Positions 1 to 7,728 of a stretch of 12,396 nt of DNA are shown one piece after another. This stretch comes from Rhizobium sp. Q54 (lineage in GTDB: Bacteria > Pseudomonadota > Alphaproteobacteria > SMXS01). Every line of letters starts with the position of its first letter. The stretch's first letter is position 1. Below the pieces are notes generated by a model. The model ran no database searches and had not been told where the DNA came from. It worked only from the letters and a program-made list of their open reading frames with translations. The stretch spans positions 1 through 12,396 of the forward strand of contig CAMBYA010000035.1 of the NCBI GenBank assembly GCA_945872035.1, given 5' to 3'. The translations under genes were made by a program, and so were the position numbers.

Positions 1-946
1 CTGAATCCTTGAAGCGCACCTCGGCCTTGGCGGGATGGACGTTGACGTCCACATCCTCGGGATCGGCGTCGAGGAACAGCGCCAGCACCGGATGCCGGTC
101 GCGGGCCAGGTAGTCCATGTAGGCGCCGCGCACCGCGCCGACGAACAGCTTGTCGCGCACCGCCCGGTCGTTGACGAACAGATATTGCTGCTGCGCATTG
201 CCGCGGTTGTAGGTCGGCACGCCGGCATAGCCCTTCAGCCGGAAACTGCGGCGTTCGGCGTCGATAGGGATGGTGTTCTCGGCAAAGTCCGCGCCCAGCA
301 GCGCCGACAGCCGGGCCAGCAGCCGTTGGTCGAACAGGTCGCCGGGCGCAGGCGGCACCCTCAGCATCACCCGGTTGTCGTGGGTCAGGGTGAAGCCCAC
401 CTCCGGATTGGCCATGGCGAGGCGGCGCATCATCTCCACCGCCTGATTGAGCTCGGTACGCTCGCCCTTGAGGAATTTGAGCCGCGCTGGTGTCGCGTAG
501 AACAGGTCGCGAATCTCGACCTTGGTGCCCTGGTTGAGGGCAGCGGGGCGCGCCGGGATGCGTTTGCCGGCATCGACGCCGATCTGCCAGGCCTCGGTCG
601 TGCCGCGCGCCCGGCTGGCGATGGTCAGGCGGCTGACCGCGCCGATCGACGGCAGCGCCTCGCCGCGAAATCCCAGGAAGGCCACGTTCAGCAGGTCGTC
701 ATCGGGAAGCTTGGAGGTGGCGTGGCGCTCGATGCACAGCTCCAGGTCGGGCCGGACCATGCCGGCGCCGTCGTCGGTCACGCCGATATACTCGATGCCG
801 CCGCCCGCCAGCACCACGTCCACATGCCGCGCGCCGGCGTCGATGGAGTTCTCGACCAGTTCCTTGAGGGCGCTCGCCGGCCGCTCCACCACCTCTCCCG
901 CGGCGATGCGGTTGACGGTGGTCTCGGGCAGGAGGCGGATGCTCAT
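1..946 (-). CDS. mutL: DNA mismatch repair protein MutL, N-terminal ATPase part (3' end outside the window)
   Basis: MutL couples mismatch recognition by MutS to strand incision and excision. The 315 visible codons encode the GHKL ATPase and the transducer domain. Motif I is [12 protein letters not shown] followed by [11 protein letters not shown], placing the catalytic Glu at residue 29 and the Mg-binding Asn at 33. DDGAGM follows with Asp58, then HATSKL and GFRGEAL (about 94-100). Near the window edge NVHPAK marks the end of the transducer domain. The dimerisation/endonuclease C-terminus lies beyond base 1, so I cannot say whether the endonuclease motif is present. The ATG overlaps the pgi stop by four bases (ATGA), which indicates translational coupling, and no strong Shine-Dalgarno is needed or seen. 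It is the last visible gene of the minus-strand train. The identification is secure. Confidence 0.97.
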   Translation of the reverse strand, partial: MSIRLLPETTVNRIAAGEVVERPASALKELVENSIDAGARHVDVVLAGGGIEYIGVTDDGAGMVRPDLELCIERHATSKLPDDDLLNVAFLGFRGEALPSIGAVSRLTIASRARGTTEAWQIGVDAGKRIPARPAALNQGTKVEIRDLFYATPARLKFLKGERTELNQAVEMMRRLAMANPEVGFTLTHDNRVMLRVPPAPGDLFDQRLLARLSALLGADFAENTIPIDAERRSFRLKGYAGVPTYNRGNAQQQYLFVNDRAVRDKLFVGAVRGAYMDYLARDRHPVLALFLDADPEDVDVNVHPAKAEVRFKDS

Positions 947-2217
947 GAGGCCTGGAGGTATTCCCGTGTGAGGACCTTGCCCAGTTCGACGGCGGGCTGG
1001 TCGAACGGATCGACGCCCAGAATATCCCCGATGATGATGGTTTCCAGCATGAAGTGCATCAGCAGGCCGCCGACGGTCTTTTCGTCGACCCGCTCCACAT
1101 GCATGTGGCGGACCGGGTGACCCTTGCGGATCAGCACGTCCATGCTCGCCTTGCCCTGCGCCGCGACGATGTCGCCGATGGTGCGCCCGGCCATGAACGA
1201 CAGCGCCTTGTCCTGCGCCAGGTCGGCCGGGACCGTCGGGCCGGTGCCGGCGATGTCGGCGGTGATCACGGTCACCAGCTTGTCGTCGGGGCCGTCGACC
1301 AGCAATTGCTGCATGGAATGCTGGTCCACCGGCCCCAGCGCGGCCAGCGGCGTCAGTCCCTTGCCGTCCTTGCCGACGCTTTCGGACAAAAGCTGCCGGT
1401 ACCAGTGCCCGACCCGCTCCAGCCTTCCCACATAGGGCATCATCACCAGGGTGGTGACGCCCTTTTCCTCGGCCAGCGCGCCGATCATGGCGGCGCCCAG
1501 CGCGGGCGTCGAGGTCTCCGACCGCAGCACGTCCCGCAGCACGGCGGCTGCGCCGGCGCGAATGGCCCAAGGATCCAGCCCGGCGATGGACGCGGGCAGC
1601 AGGCCGACGCATGACAGCACCGAGAAGCGTCCGCCCACATCCGGGTCGTGATCGAGTATGGGGATCGACCATTGCCCGGCGATGTCGCGCAGCGGGCTGG
1701 CGCCCGGCTGGACGATGGCGAGCACCCGAGCGCCCACTTCCTCGCCCATGCCGCGCGACCGGTAGGCGTCGAGCAGCACCAGGAACTGGGCCAGCGTCTC
1801 GGGCGTGCCGCCCGACTTGGACACGACGATGAAGCTGGTGTCCAGGAAGTCGATCTCGGTCAGCATCTCGCCCAGCGCCACCGGATCCAGATTGTCGGCG
1901 AACTCCACCGACGGCTTGCGGCCGCGTTTGGCCAGCGTGGTCAGGGTCTGGCCGCCCAGGCTCGATCCGCCGATGCCCAGCACCACCACATGGCTGCTCT
2001 GGCGCGACAGCAGCCCGGCGATGTCGGTCAGGCTCAGCAGGTCGGCGGTGTCCTCGGGCAGCCGCAGCAGCGGCAGGGTGCGGTCGGTGTAGGCGGCGCG
2101 GATGCGCGCCACGCCAGCGGCGGCCTTGCCCATGGCCCCGTCGAACGCCGCCCGGCTGATGCCGCCGCGGACGGCGTCCTCGAAGCAGGCATCCAGATTC
2201 TGGGTGAACGGTATCAT
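943..2217 (-). CDS. pgi: Glucose-6-phosphate isomerase (short bacterial form)
   Basis: Interconverts glucose 6-phosphate and fructose 6-phosphate in the cytoplasm (glycolysis, gluconeogenesis, supply to the pentose phosphate or Entner-Doudoroff routes). The 424-residue protein has the two SIS-type sugar isomerase domains. Visible motifs are GIGGSSLGG (about residues 81-89), SKSGGTPET in the phosphate-binding loop, [22 protein letters not shown] near the catalytic Glu, DQHSMQQL, and the C-terminal signature [12 protein letters not shown] with its invariant Lys. It is shorter than the 549-residue E. coli enzyme but in the range of other compact bacterial forms. The start codon overlaps the stop of the M16 gene by four bases (ATGA), and its own stop overlaps the mutL start in the same way, so it sits inside an operon and probably has no promoter of its own. 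Confidence 0.97.
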   Translation of the reverse strand: MIPFTQNLDACFEDAVRGGISRAAFDGAMGKAAAGVARIRAAYTDRTLPLLRLPEDTADLLSLTDIAGLLSRQSSHVVVLGIGGSSLGGQTLTTLAKRGRKPSVEFADNLDPVALGEMLTEIDFLDTSFIVVSKSGGTPETLAQFLVLLDAYRSRGMGEEVGARVLAIVQPGASPLRDIAGQWSIPILDHDPDVGGRFSVLSCVGLLPASIAGLDPWAIRAGAAAVLRDVLRSETSTPALGAAMIGALAEEKGVTTLVMMPYVGRLERVGHWYRQLLSESVGKDGKGLTPLAALGPVDQHSMQQLLVDGPDDKLVTVITADIAGTGPTVPADLAQDKALSFMAGRTIGDIVAAQGKASMDVLIRKGHPVRHMHVERVDEKTVGGLLMHFMLETIIIGDILGVDPFDQPAVELGKVLTREYLQAS

Positions 2218-3551
2218 GGTTTCACGGTCTCCGGCTTCGAGTCGAGTCCCCCCGGCTCGCCCACGATAACCCAGAACAGCCGGCTGGGGTCCAGTAGCCG
2301 TTTGGCCACCCGGTTCACGTCCGCGAGAGTCACCGCCTCGATATAGGCGTTGCGCTTGTCGATGAAGTCCCGGCCGAAGCCGTAGCGCTGGATGCCGACC
2401 AGCTGGCCGGCGATGGCGCCGCTGGTGTCGAAGTTGAGCGCGTAGGAGCCGGTCAGGAAGGTCTTGGCGTCGGCTAGCTCGGTCTCGGTGGCGCCGCTTT
2501 CGGCCATGCGGGCGATTTCGGCTTCGATCACCTGCTTCGATTCGCCCATGCGGGCGTTCACGGTCGCGACGCTGCCGAGCACCAGCCCGGCATGGGTATA
2601 GGGCTGCAGGTAGGTGTAGACGCCGTAGGTCAGGCCGCGCTTGCGCCGCACCTCCTCCATCAGCCGCGACGAGAATCCGCCGCTGCCGAAGATCTGGTTT
2701 ACCACCATGGCGGCGTACCAGTCCGGATCGTCGCGCTTGATGCCGGGCATGCCGAACACGGCGACGCTCTGCGGCACCTTGCGCGCGATGATCTGGGTCT
2801 TTGCCTGTGCCAGCGTGATGTCCGGCACCTTCAGTTCGGCGCCTTTCGCCGGCAGCGCGCCGAAGGTCTTGTCGAGCAGCGGACCCAGCTCGGCGGGCGT
2901 GACGTCACCGACCACGCCGACGATCAGCCGGTCGCGGGAAAAGTTGTCCTTCACATAGCCGCGCAGATCGGCGGCGGTCAGGCCGGCCAGGCTTTCCGGC
3001 GTGCCGGTGGTGTTGCTGGCATAGGGATGGCCGGGGAACGCGGCCTTCATCCATGCCTTGGCGGCGATGGAGCGCGGCTGGTCGTCCTCCGAGCGCTGGA
3101 TCGAGCGCACCTGGTCGCGCACCCGCTCGACGGCGTCGGCGTCGAAGCGCGGCTTCGACAACGCCAGCCCCAGCAGGCGGAAAGCCTCGTCCTTCTCCTC
3201 GGTCAGCGTCACCATGCCGCCGCTGAACTGGTCGCGGTCGGCGTCGAAGCTCATGCGGATGGCCCGTTCGTCGAGCGCCTTCTGGAAGGCCAGCGCATCC
3301 AGCTCGCCGGCGCCCTCGTTCATCAGGCCGGAGGCCAGATAGGCCAGGCCGCCCTTGCCCGGCGGATCGGCCGAGACGCCGCCCGCGAACTCGTAGCTGA
3401 CGGCGATAAGTGGAATCGAATGCTGCTCGACCAGCCAGGCCTTGATGCCGCCGGGGCTGACCACTTCCTTGATCTCAACGGCCTCGGCCCTGTCGAACGG
3501 ACTGGCGGCGAAGGCGAAGACCAGCAACAGGGCTGCGAGGATGCGGGTCAT
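2214..3551 (-). CDS. M16B peptidase-like protein, non-catalytic partner subunit (exported)
   Basis: A 445-residue M16 (pitrilysin/MPP-like) protein starting at the ATG that shares one base with the previous stop (TGATG); GGAG lies 8 bases upstream. The N-terminus ([19 protein letters not shown]...AEA) is a signal peptide cleaved near residue 24, so it should act in the periplasm. Where active M16 enzymes have HxxEH, this protein reads [12 protein letters not shown] (about 69-80): both His and the Glu are replaced (Tyr71, Ser74, Gly75), so it should not bind the catalytic zinc. The C-terminal half retains RGLTYG (Arg305, Tyr309), the R/Y pair that holds substrate in heterodimeric M16B enzymes. 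With the upstream catalytic gene it should form a two-chain protease like mitochondrial processing peptidase. The physiological substrate is unknown. Confidence 0.9.
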   Translation of the reverse strand: MTRILAALLLVFAFAASPFDRAEAVEIKEVVSPGGIKAWLVEQHSIPLIAVSYEFAGGVSADPPGKGGLAYLASGLMNEGAGELDALAFQKALDERAIRMSFDADRDQFSGGMVTLTEEKDEAFRLLGLALSKPRFDADAVERVRDQVRSIQRSEDDQPRSIAAKAWMKAAFPGHPYASNTTGTPESLAGLTAADLRGYVKDNFSRDRLIVGVVGDVTPAELGPLLDKTFGALPAKGAELKVPDITLAQAKTQIIARKVPQSVAVFGMPGIKRDDPDWYAAMVVNQIFGSGGFSSRLMEEVRRKRGLTYGVYTYLQPYTHAGLVLGSVATVNARMGESKQVIEAEIARMAESGATETELADAKTFLTGSYALNFDTSGAIAGQLVGIQRYGFGRDFIDKRNAYIEAVTLADVNRVAKRLLDPSRLFWVIVGEPGGLDSKPETVKP

Positions 3552-4954
3552 CACGGGTGCTCCGGTCCGGGCGGCGGCGGCGGCGGTCCGGCGGGCGGCG
3601 CGCCGGGTACGGGCAGCAGCATGCCGGTGACCGACCGCTCGGGCACGAACACGGCACGGGCGGCCGCGATGATGTCGGCGTTGGTGACCGCCTCGATCCT
3701 GTCGGGCCAGCTCATCACGTCCTGCACGGTGCGGCCGGTGACCAGCGCCGCCCCGAAGATGTTGGCCAGCCCCTCGCCGCTGTCGCGGGCGTAGACGGCG
3801 GCCGCCTTCAGCGACTTCTTGGCGCGCTTCAGTTCTTCGTCGGTGACGCCGTTCTTCGCGACCTCGGCGATGACCGCCTCGACGGCCGCCGGAATCGGCG
3901 CCGGATCGTCGTTGCGCGGCCGGACCGAGATGCCGAAGGTGGATGGGCCCAGCCCGCTGCCGCCATAGCTCGAGCCGGCCTCGATCGCCAGCTGCTTTTC
4001 CACCACGAGGGTCTGGTAGAGCCGGCTGGTCGTGCCGCCGCCAAGAATCTCGTTCAGCACCTCGGCCGGAACGGCCAGCTTGCTGTCGCCGTACTGGTAG
4101 CTCGGCGCCGCGTAGGTGCGCACCCACGATGCCTGGCTGACACGCGCGTCGTGCATCACCAGTTCGCGGGCCGCCAGCTGCGGCGCCTCGACGCTGACGG
4201 TGCGCGGCGGAACGTCCTTGCGCGGGATCACGCCATAGGTCTTGTCGGCCAGCGCCTTGACGGCGTCCGCCTCGACGTCGCCGACCACGACCACGATCGC
4301 GTTGTTGGGCGCATAGTGCAGCTTGTAGAAGCCGAGCGCGTCGGCGCGGGTCAGGGTCTCGATGTCCCGCATCCAGCCGATCACCGGCACCCGGTAGGGA
4401 TGCGACAGGAACTGCACGGCATCCAGCTGCTCGCGGAACAGGGCGGGCGGGGAATTCTCGGTGCGGGTGCGGCGCTCCTCGATGACCACGTCGCGCTCCT
4501 GGTTCACCTCGTCCTCGGCGATCTTCAGGTTCACCATGCGGTCCGCCTCCATCTCCATCACCAGCGGCAGCTTGTCGGCGGCGACCTGCTGGAAATAGGC
4601 GGTGTAGTCGGACGAGGTGAAGGCGTTGTCCTGGCCGCCGTTGCGGCTGACGGTCTTGGAGAACTCGCCTGAAGGCACCTTGGCGGTGCCCTTGAACATC
4701 AGGTGCTCGAGGAAGTGTGCGAGACCGGTCTTGCCGGCGAACTCCTCGGTGGCGCCCACCTTGTACCAGGCCATGTGGGTGACGATCGGCGCCCGGTGGT
4801 CCTCGATGACGAGGAGCTTCAGGCCGTTGGCGAGGGTGTATTCATGGCTGTCGAGCGGCTCGGCGGCGCGCGACTGTCCGATGCCCGAGACGGCGATCAG
4901 CAGGGCGACGAGAAAACCGAGCAGGTGACGGGCCGGCCGTGCGTCCTGTCTCAG
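3551..4954 (-). CDS. Zinc-dependent M16B peptidase, catalytic subunit (exported; CTG start proposed)
   Basis: The protein has the inverted zinc motif HFLEH (residues 80-84) and the distal Glu ligand within NQERDVVIEERR (about 151-162), so it should be proteolytically active. The C-terminal domain lacks the R/Y pair (KQLAIEAG in its place), which the downstream partner supplies. Start choice: the frame has no ATG, GTG or TTG between the end of the upstream lipoprotein gene and the mature domain. A CTG at 4954-4952 is preceded by AAAGAGGTG, 8 of 9 bases matching the ideal Shine-Dalgarno, at normal spacing. It gives 467 residues with a convincing signal peptide (basic RQDARPARH, hydrophobic LLGFLVALLIAVSGIG, cleavage near SRA-AEP). 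The C-terminus is a proline-rich tail with six consecutive prolines. A sequencing indel hiding another start is possible but not needed. Confidence 0.88.
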   Translation of the reverse strand: MRQDARPARHLLGFLVALLIAVSGIGQSRAAEPLDSHEYTLANGLKLLVIEDHRAPIVTHMAWYKVGATEEFAGKTGLAHFLEHLMFKGTAKVPSGEFSKTVSRNGGQDNAFTSSDYTAYFQQVAADKLPLVMEMEADRMVNLKIAEDEVNQERDVVIEERRTRTENSPPALFREQLDAVQFLSHPYRVPVIGWMRDIETLTRADALGFYKLHYAPNNAIVVVVGDVEADAVKALADKTYGVIPRKDVPPRTVSVEAPQLAARELVMHDARVSQASWVRTYAAPSYQYGDSKLAVPAEVLNEILGGGTTSRLYQTLVVEKQLAIEAGSSYGGSGLGPSTFGISVRPRNDDPAPIPAAVEAVIAEVAKNGVTDEELKRAKKSLKAAAVYARDSGEGLANIFGAALVTGRTVQDVMSWPDRIEAVTNADIIAAARAVFVPERSVTGMLLPVPGAPPAGPPPPPPGPEHP

Positions 4955-4958
4955 GTGG

Positions 4959-4965
4959 CACCTCT
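4959..4965 (-). promoter_or_regulatory. Shine-Dalgarno that decides the CTG start of the M16 peptidase
   Basis: On the minus strand AGAGGTG (AAAGAGGTG with the two preceding bases) lies four bases before CTG, or six from its GAGG core. It occupies the 11-base gap after the lipoprotein stop, where a ribosome binding site for the next gene is expected. The only nearby GTG (inside the site itself) is out of frame with the peptidase. Confidence 0.65.
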
Positions 4966-5454
4966 TTACTGGAGCGGACCGATATAGTCTGGCGACGACT
5001 GGGTGGGCTGCTCGCGCTGGATGGTGGTCTGGGGCGCGCCTTCCACCTTGTTGTCGTACAGCAACTGCTCGGTCATGTTGCCCTTGTTGACCACGTTGCC
5101 CTCCGGCGACAGGTCCGAGCGCACGTCGGCGTCGGCTCCGGCGCCGCCGGTGGCCTTCATCAGCTGCTGTTCGGCCGGCGAGGTGATCGCCACCTGACGC
5201 TTGGATTCCGGGAACAGCGCCAGAAGCGCCATCTCTGACGGATCGGCGTCCTTCGGCTTGGGCTGGTTCGGTCCCGGCGGGCGCAGATTGTAGTCCGGCG
5301 GAATCACCAGCGCGCGCTTCGACACCACCGCGAACTCGTCCGGCGGATACTTGTTGGCGCCCAGCGCATCCTTGAGGCCGCCGCAGCCGCTGAGCGTGCC
5401 GGTGGCCAGCAGCGCCAACGCCAACGAGAGGCCGACCGAATTCCGTGCCACCAT
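4966..5454 (-). CDS. bamF: DUF3035 outer-membrane lipoprotein, BamF-like
   Basis: A 162-residue lipoprotein. The signal peptide MVARNSVGLSLALALLATGT ends in the lipobox LSGC with Cys24 as the lipidated residue; no Asp follows the Cys (it is Gly), so sorting to the outer membrane is expected. The family hallmark is the proline-rich stretch RALVIPPDYNLRPP (about 47-60). The remainder is polar, low in predicted regular structure and rich in Gln/Asn, and ends SPDYIGPLQ. From memory, DUF3035 proteins are restricted to Alphaproteobacteria and include BamF, an accessory lipoprotein of the BAM outer-membrane assembly complex in Caulobacter; that role is transferred by family and not shown here. The ATG was chosen because it yields the signal peptide; AGGA lies 8 bases upstream. 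It is 17 bases downstream of lspA, whose product would mature it. Confidence 0.8.
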   Translation of the reverse strand: MVARNSVGLSLALALLATGTLSGCGGLKDALGANKYPPDEFAVVSKRALVIPPDYNLRPPGPNQPKPKDADPSEMALLALFPESKRQVAITSPAEQQLMKATGGAGADADVRSDLSPEGNVVNKGNMTEQLLYDNKVEGAPQTTIQREQPTQSSPDYIGPLQ

Positions 5455-5471
5455 GATCGTGTCCTGTTTCC

Positions 5472-5957
5472 TTACTCGCCCTGCCGCCGGCCGGTACCGA
5501 AGAATGCGTCCCACAGCAGCAGGACCACCCCGACCGAAATCGCGCTGTCGGCGATATTGAAGGCCCAAAAGTGCCATCCCGCCACGTGAAAATCAAAGAA
5601 ATCCGCCACTGCTCCGTGCGCGATCCGGTCGATCGCATTCCCCAGCGCGCCGCCCATGATCAGGCCGAGCGCCACGGTAAGAAATAGGGTCGCGGCGCGG
5701 ATCATCCACACGGCCAGCGCGATGGAGACGGCGACGGCGAACCCGAACAGCAGCCAGCGCATCAGGTCGCCATAGTCGCTGAACAGGCCGAAGCTGACGC
5801 CCCGGTTCCAGGTCATCACCAGGTTGAAGAACGGCGTGATCTCGACCGGATGGCGCGAGGCGATGTCGTAGGAGACGAGCAGCCACCACTTGACCGCCTG
5901 GTCGAGCGCGATGGTGCCGGCGGCGACTGCCCAGCCGATGTTGGAGCGGCGGCTCAT
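5472..5957 (-). CDS. lspA: Lipoprotein signal peptidase (signal peptidase II)
   Basis: An integral inner-membrane aspartyl protease that removes the signal peptide from diacylglyceryl-prolipoproteins. From the ATG at 5957 it is 161 residues, the usual family length, with four hydrophobic segments (about 8-30, 66-85, 88-105, 129-149). Conserved blocks are LDQAVKWW (Asp19), the WNRGVSFGLF loop (50-59), GNAIDR with catalytic Asp110, and FNIADSAI with catalytic Asp137. An in-frame TTG at 6032 would add 25 polar residues without family counterpart, so I prefer the ATG, although its Shine-Dalgarno is weak. It sits directly before a lipoprotein gene that would be its substrate. The upstream gap to ribF is 108 bases, the longest in this gene train, and contains a stem-loop and a possible promoter. 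Confidence 0.95.
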   Translation of the reverse strand: MSRRSNIGWAVAAGTIALDQAVKWWLLVSYDIASRHPVEITPFFNLVMTWNRGVSFGLFSDYGDLMRWLLFGFAVAVSIALAVWMIRAATLFLTVALGLIMGGALGNAIDRIAHGAVADFFDFHVAGWHFWAFNIADSAISVGVVLLLWDAFFGTGRRQGE

Positions 5958-5988
5958 GGCGCGCGCCCCGGACTTGTCGTCGTCTGTG

Positions 5989-6016
5989 GTGATATGTGAA
6001 GCGTCATCCGTGCCAA
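5989..6016 (-). promoter_or_regulatory. Possible internal promoter before lspA
   Basis: On the minus strand TTGGCA (6016-6011), a 16-base spacer and TATCAC (5994-5989) lie about 32 bases before the lspA start. The -35 is good and the -10 mediocre. It would give the envelope genes (lspA, lipoprotein, M16 pair) a source of transcription independent of the maoC promoter. The support is sequence resemblance only. Confidence 0.3.
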
Positions 6017-6022
6017 TCGCTT

Positions 6023-6038
6023 GCGGCGTCAACGCCGC
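6023..6038 (-). repeat. GC-rich stem-loop between ribF and lspA
   Basis: A perfect inverted repeat GCGGCG-TTGA-CGCCGC (minus strand) lies 28 bases after the ribF stop. There is no T-run after it, so it is unlikely to be an efficient intrinsic terminator. It could stabilise the ribF 3' end or attenuate read-through. Confidence 0.4.
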
Positions 6039-6065
6039 GTCGTCCGAATCCGGTTGGTGTGTGTA

Positions 6066-7067
6066 TCAGGCCGGGCCGGTGCCTGTCGAGGTCCGCCGCG
6101 TCGCCGGAGGGAAACGGCCGGCTGCCGCGGCCGGGCTCGCCAGGATGTCGCGCGCCGCCCCGGCGTCGGCGGCGATCTGCGCCTTCAGCGCGTCGAGGCC
6201 GTCGAATTTCTGCTCGGGCCGGATGAATGCGATCATGTCCACGCCCGCATGGGCGCCGTAGAGATCGCCCTCGAAGTCGAACAGGTGGACCTCGAAGCTG
6301 ATGTCGGTCTTCCCGAAAGTGGGCCGTCGGCCCAGATTGGCGACGCCGGCATAGGCGCCCCGGTGCGGTCCGTCCTCCACATGCATGCGCACGGCGTAGA
6401 CGCCCAGCCTGGGCTCGAGGTAGTCCCCCCAGCTCACATTGGCGGTGGGAAAGCCGATGGTGCGGCCGCGCTGGTCGCCCTGCTCGACCCGGCCCTCGAT
6501 GCGCCACCAGTGGCCCATCAGCAGCGCCGCCTGCTCGGGATCGCCGTTGCGCAGGTGCTCGCGCACCCGTGACGAGGAATAGACCCCGCCGTCCACTTCC
6601 AGCGGCTCGACCACGGTGACGCCGAACCCGGCGCCTTCGCCCATGCGGCGCAGCAGGTCGGCGTCGCCGCCCCGTCCCTTGCCGAAGCGCTGGTCGTAGC
6701 CGGTCACCACGTGCCTGGCCCTGAGCTTGTTCACCAGCACGTCGCGCACGAAGTCCTTGGCCGGCGTGCCGGCGAGGGCGGCATCGAAGGGGAGCACGAA
6801 CACCACGTCGGCGCCGAACGCCTCCAGCGCCTGGGCCTTGGAGCGCAGGCTCATCAACCGGAACGACGGCGTGTCCGGCCGGAAGAACTGCGACGGATGC
6901 GGCTCGGTGGTCATCACCGCGAGCGGCGCGCCCATCTCGTCGGCGATGTCGGCGGCGCGCCGGACCACCGCCTGGTGGCCCTTGTGAAATCCGTCGAAAT
7001 TGCCCCAGGCGACGACGGAGCCCGTCACGCTGCGCGGCAGGTTCTCCAGATGCCGGTAGAGTTTCAT
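6066..7067 (-). CDS. ribF: Bifunctional riboflavin kinase / FAD synthetase
   Basis: Converts riboflavin to FMN and FMN to FAD in the cytoplasm. The 333-residue protein has the two expected domains. The N-terminal FMN adenylyltransferase domain contains GNFDGFHKGH (22-31, an HxGH-type nucleotide-binding motif), GYDQRFGKGRGGD (123-135) and SSSRVR (164-169, the counterpart of SSTRIR). The C-terminal flavokinase domain contains GRTIGFPTAN (201-210), GVYAVRM and the GVANLGRRPTFG region. The C-terminal tail (AAAAGRFPPATRR...) is low-complexity and looks non-conserved. The ATG lies 11 bases after the maoC-type gene with no clear Shine-Dalgarno, so translation may depend on the gene before it. FAD made here would also serve the flavoprotein acyl-CoA dehydrogenase encoded at 8938, though that gene is in a separate unit. 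Confidence 0.96.
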   Translation of the reverse strand: MKLYRHLENLPRSVTGSVVAWGNFDGFHKGHQAVVRRAADIADEMGAPLAVMTTEPHPSQFFRPDTPSFRLMSLRSKAQALEAFGADVVFVLPFDAALAGTPAKDFVRDVLVNKLRARHVVTGYDQRFGKGRGGDADLLRRMGEGAGFGVTVVEPLEVDGGVYSSSRVREHLRNGDPEQAALLMGHWWRIEGRVEQGDQRGRTIGFPTANVSWGDYLEPRLGVYAVRMHVEDGPHRGAYAGVANLGRRPTFGKTDISFEVHLFDFEGDLYGAHAGVDMIAFIRPEQKFDGLDALKAQIAADAGAARDILASPAAAAGRFPPATRRTSTGTGPA

Positions 7068-7078
7068 GGGCGTGGGAT

Positions 7079-7513
7079 CTATGCCGCCGGCCGCGATGGC
7101 ACCAGGATGATCGCCTCGCCGTCGAGCACCGCCTTGCCGTTCACCAGGCATACGCAGTCGAAGCGGGCCTGCTTCTTCTCCGGCTTCAGCTCGACGACGG
7201 TGACCCGGGCGGTGACGGTGTCGCCGGGCCGCACCGGCGCCTTGAAGCGCAGTGTCTGGCTCATGTAGATGCAGCCCGGTCCCGGCATCTTGGTGCCGAA
7301 CACCGTCGAGATCAGGCTGGCCGACAGCATGCCGTGGGCGATGCGGCCCTTGAACATGGTCTCCCGCGCGAATTCGTCGTTGAGGTGGACCGGATTGGTG
7401 TCGCCGCTGACACCCGCGAACAGCACGATGTCGGCATCCGTCACGGTCTTGGCATATGAGGCGGTCATGCCTTCGGCCAGGTCTTCGAAATAGTAGCCGA
7501 TCTGCTCGGGCAA
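7079..7513 (-). CDS. MaoC-family (R)-specific enoyl-CoA hydratase-like protein (TTG start)
   Basis: A single hot-dog-fold protein of 144 residues. The hydratase-2 motif is intact: DADIVLFAGVSGDTNPVHLND, split here as DADIVLFAGVSGD and TNPVHLND, with catalytic Asp38 and His43; FKGRIAHGML follows. Enzymes of this type (PhaJ-like) hydrate trans-2-enoyl-CoA to (R)-3-hydroxyacyl-CoA, linking beta-oxidation to polyhydroxyalkanoate or other (R)-acyl pathways. The exact substrate cannot be read from sequence. The start is taken as TTG at 7513 because AAGGA lies 8 bases upstream and the protein then begins PEQIGYYFEDLAEGM, which matches how such proteins begin; the next ATG (residue 16) would remove the first strand. 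It is the first gene of the minus-strand train, 11 bases before ribF. Confidence 0.88.
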   Translation of the reverse strand: MPEQIGYYFEDLAEGMTASYAKTVTDADIVLFAGVSGDTNPVHLNDEFARETMFKGRIAHGMLSASLISTVFGTKMPGPGCIYMSQTLRFKAPVRPGDTVTARVTVVELKPEKKQARFDCVCLVNGKAVLDGEAIILVPSRPAA

Positions 7514-7556
7514 GGGCGTTTCCTTCAGCTCGCGTCCGGTGGGTCTGGTTTGGCGC

Positions 7557-7571
7557 GTTGGCGTTGCCAAC
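7557..7571. promoter_or_regulatory. Palindromic operator candidate at the maoC transcription start
   Basis: GTTGGC-GTT-GCCAAC is a perfect 6+6 inverted repeat with a 3-base centre. It begins two bases beyond the predicted -10 of the minus-strand promoter and covers the expected +1. That position is typical for a repressor site. The binding protein is unknown and no regulator gene lies next to it. Confidence 0.45.
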
Positions 7572-7572
7572 C

Positions 7573-7601
7573 TGTATAGTCGCGGGCCGCGGGCGCGGCA
7601 A
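7573..7601 (-). promoter_or_regulatory. Predicted sigma70-type promoter of the maoC-ribF-lspA gene train
   Basis: On the minus strand TTGCCG (7601-7596), exactly 17 bases, then TATACA (7578-7573). Transcription would begin near 7566 and leave a leader of about 50 bases before the TTG start. Both boxes match consensus well for such a GC-rich region. No equally good alternative is seen before the gene train. Confidence 0.6.
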
Positions 7602-7728
7602 GAAGCGGCCTCGGCGTCCCAGGACGGCAAAAAGTTCTTGCCGCCGGGCGGGGGCTATTGTCAAACAGGCGCGACGGGGAGTTCGCGCCAGGGTCATGGA
7701 CCCGGCGCGGCAGACGAAAGGAACCGCC

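Noticed and set aside
35..1120. Long plus-strand open frames across mutL, pgi and the M16 genes (also 2592-3794 and 3557-4672)
   Set aside because: They are antisense to genes with clear motifs. Their translations are repetitive in His, Arg, Gln and Gly, the usual artefact of GC-rich codon bias on the opposite strand.
5958..6032. Longer LspA from a TTG at 6032
   Set aside because: It adds 25 polar residues not expected in the family, has no SD, and the ATG at 5957 gives the usual length.
7575..7580. TATAGT on the plus strand as a -10 for the DUF2849 gene
   Set aside because: The nearest TTGGCG boxes give spacers of 11 or 19 bases. The same bases fit much better as part of the minus-strand promoter.
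7638..7661. TTGCCG and TATTGT before the DUF2849 gene as a promoter
   Set aside because: The spacer is only 12 bases and no other -35 at 16-18 bases is convincing.
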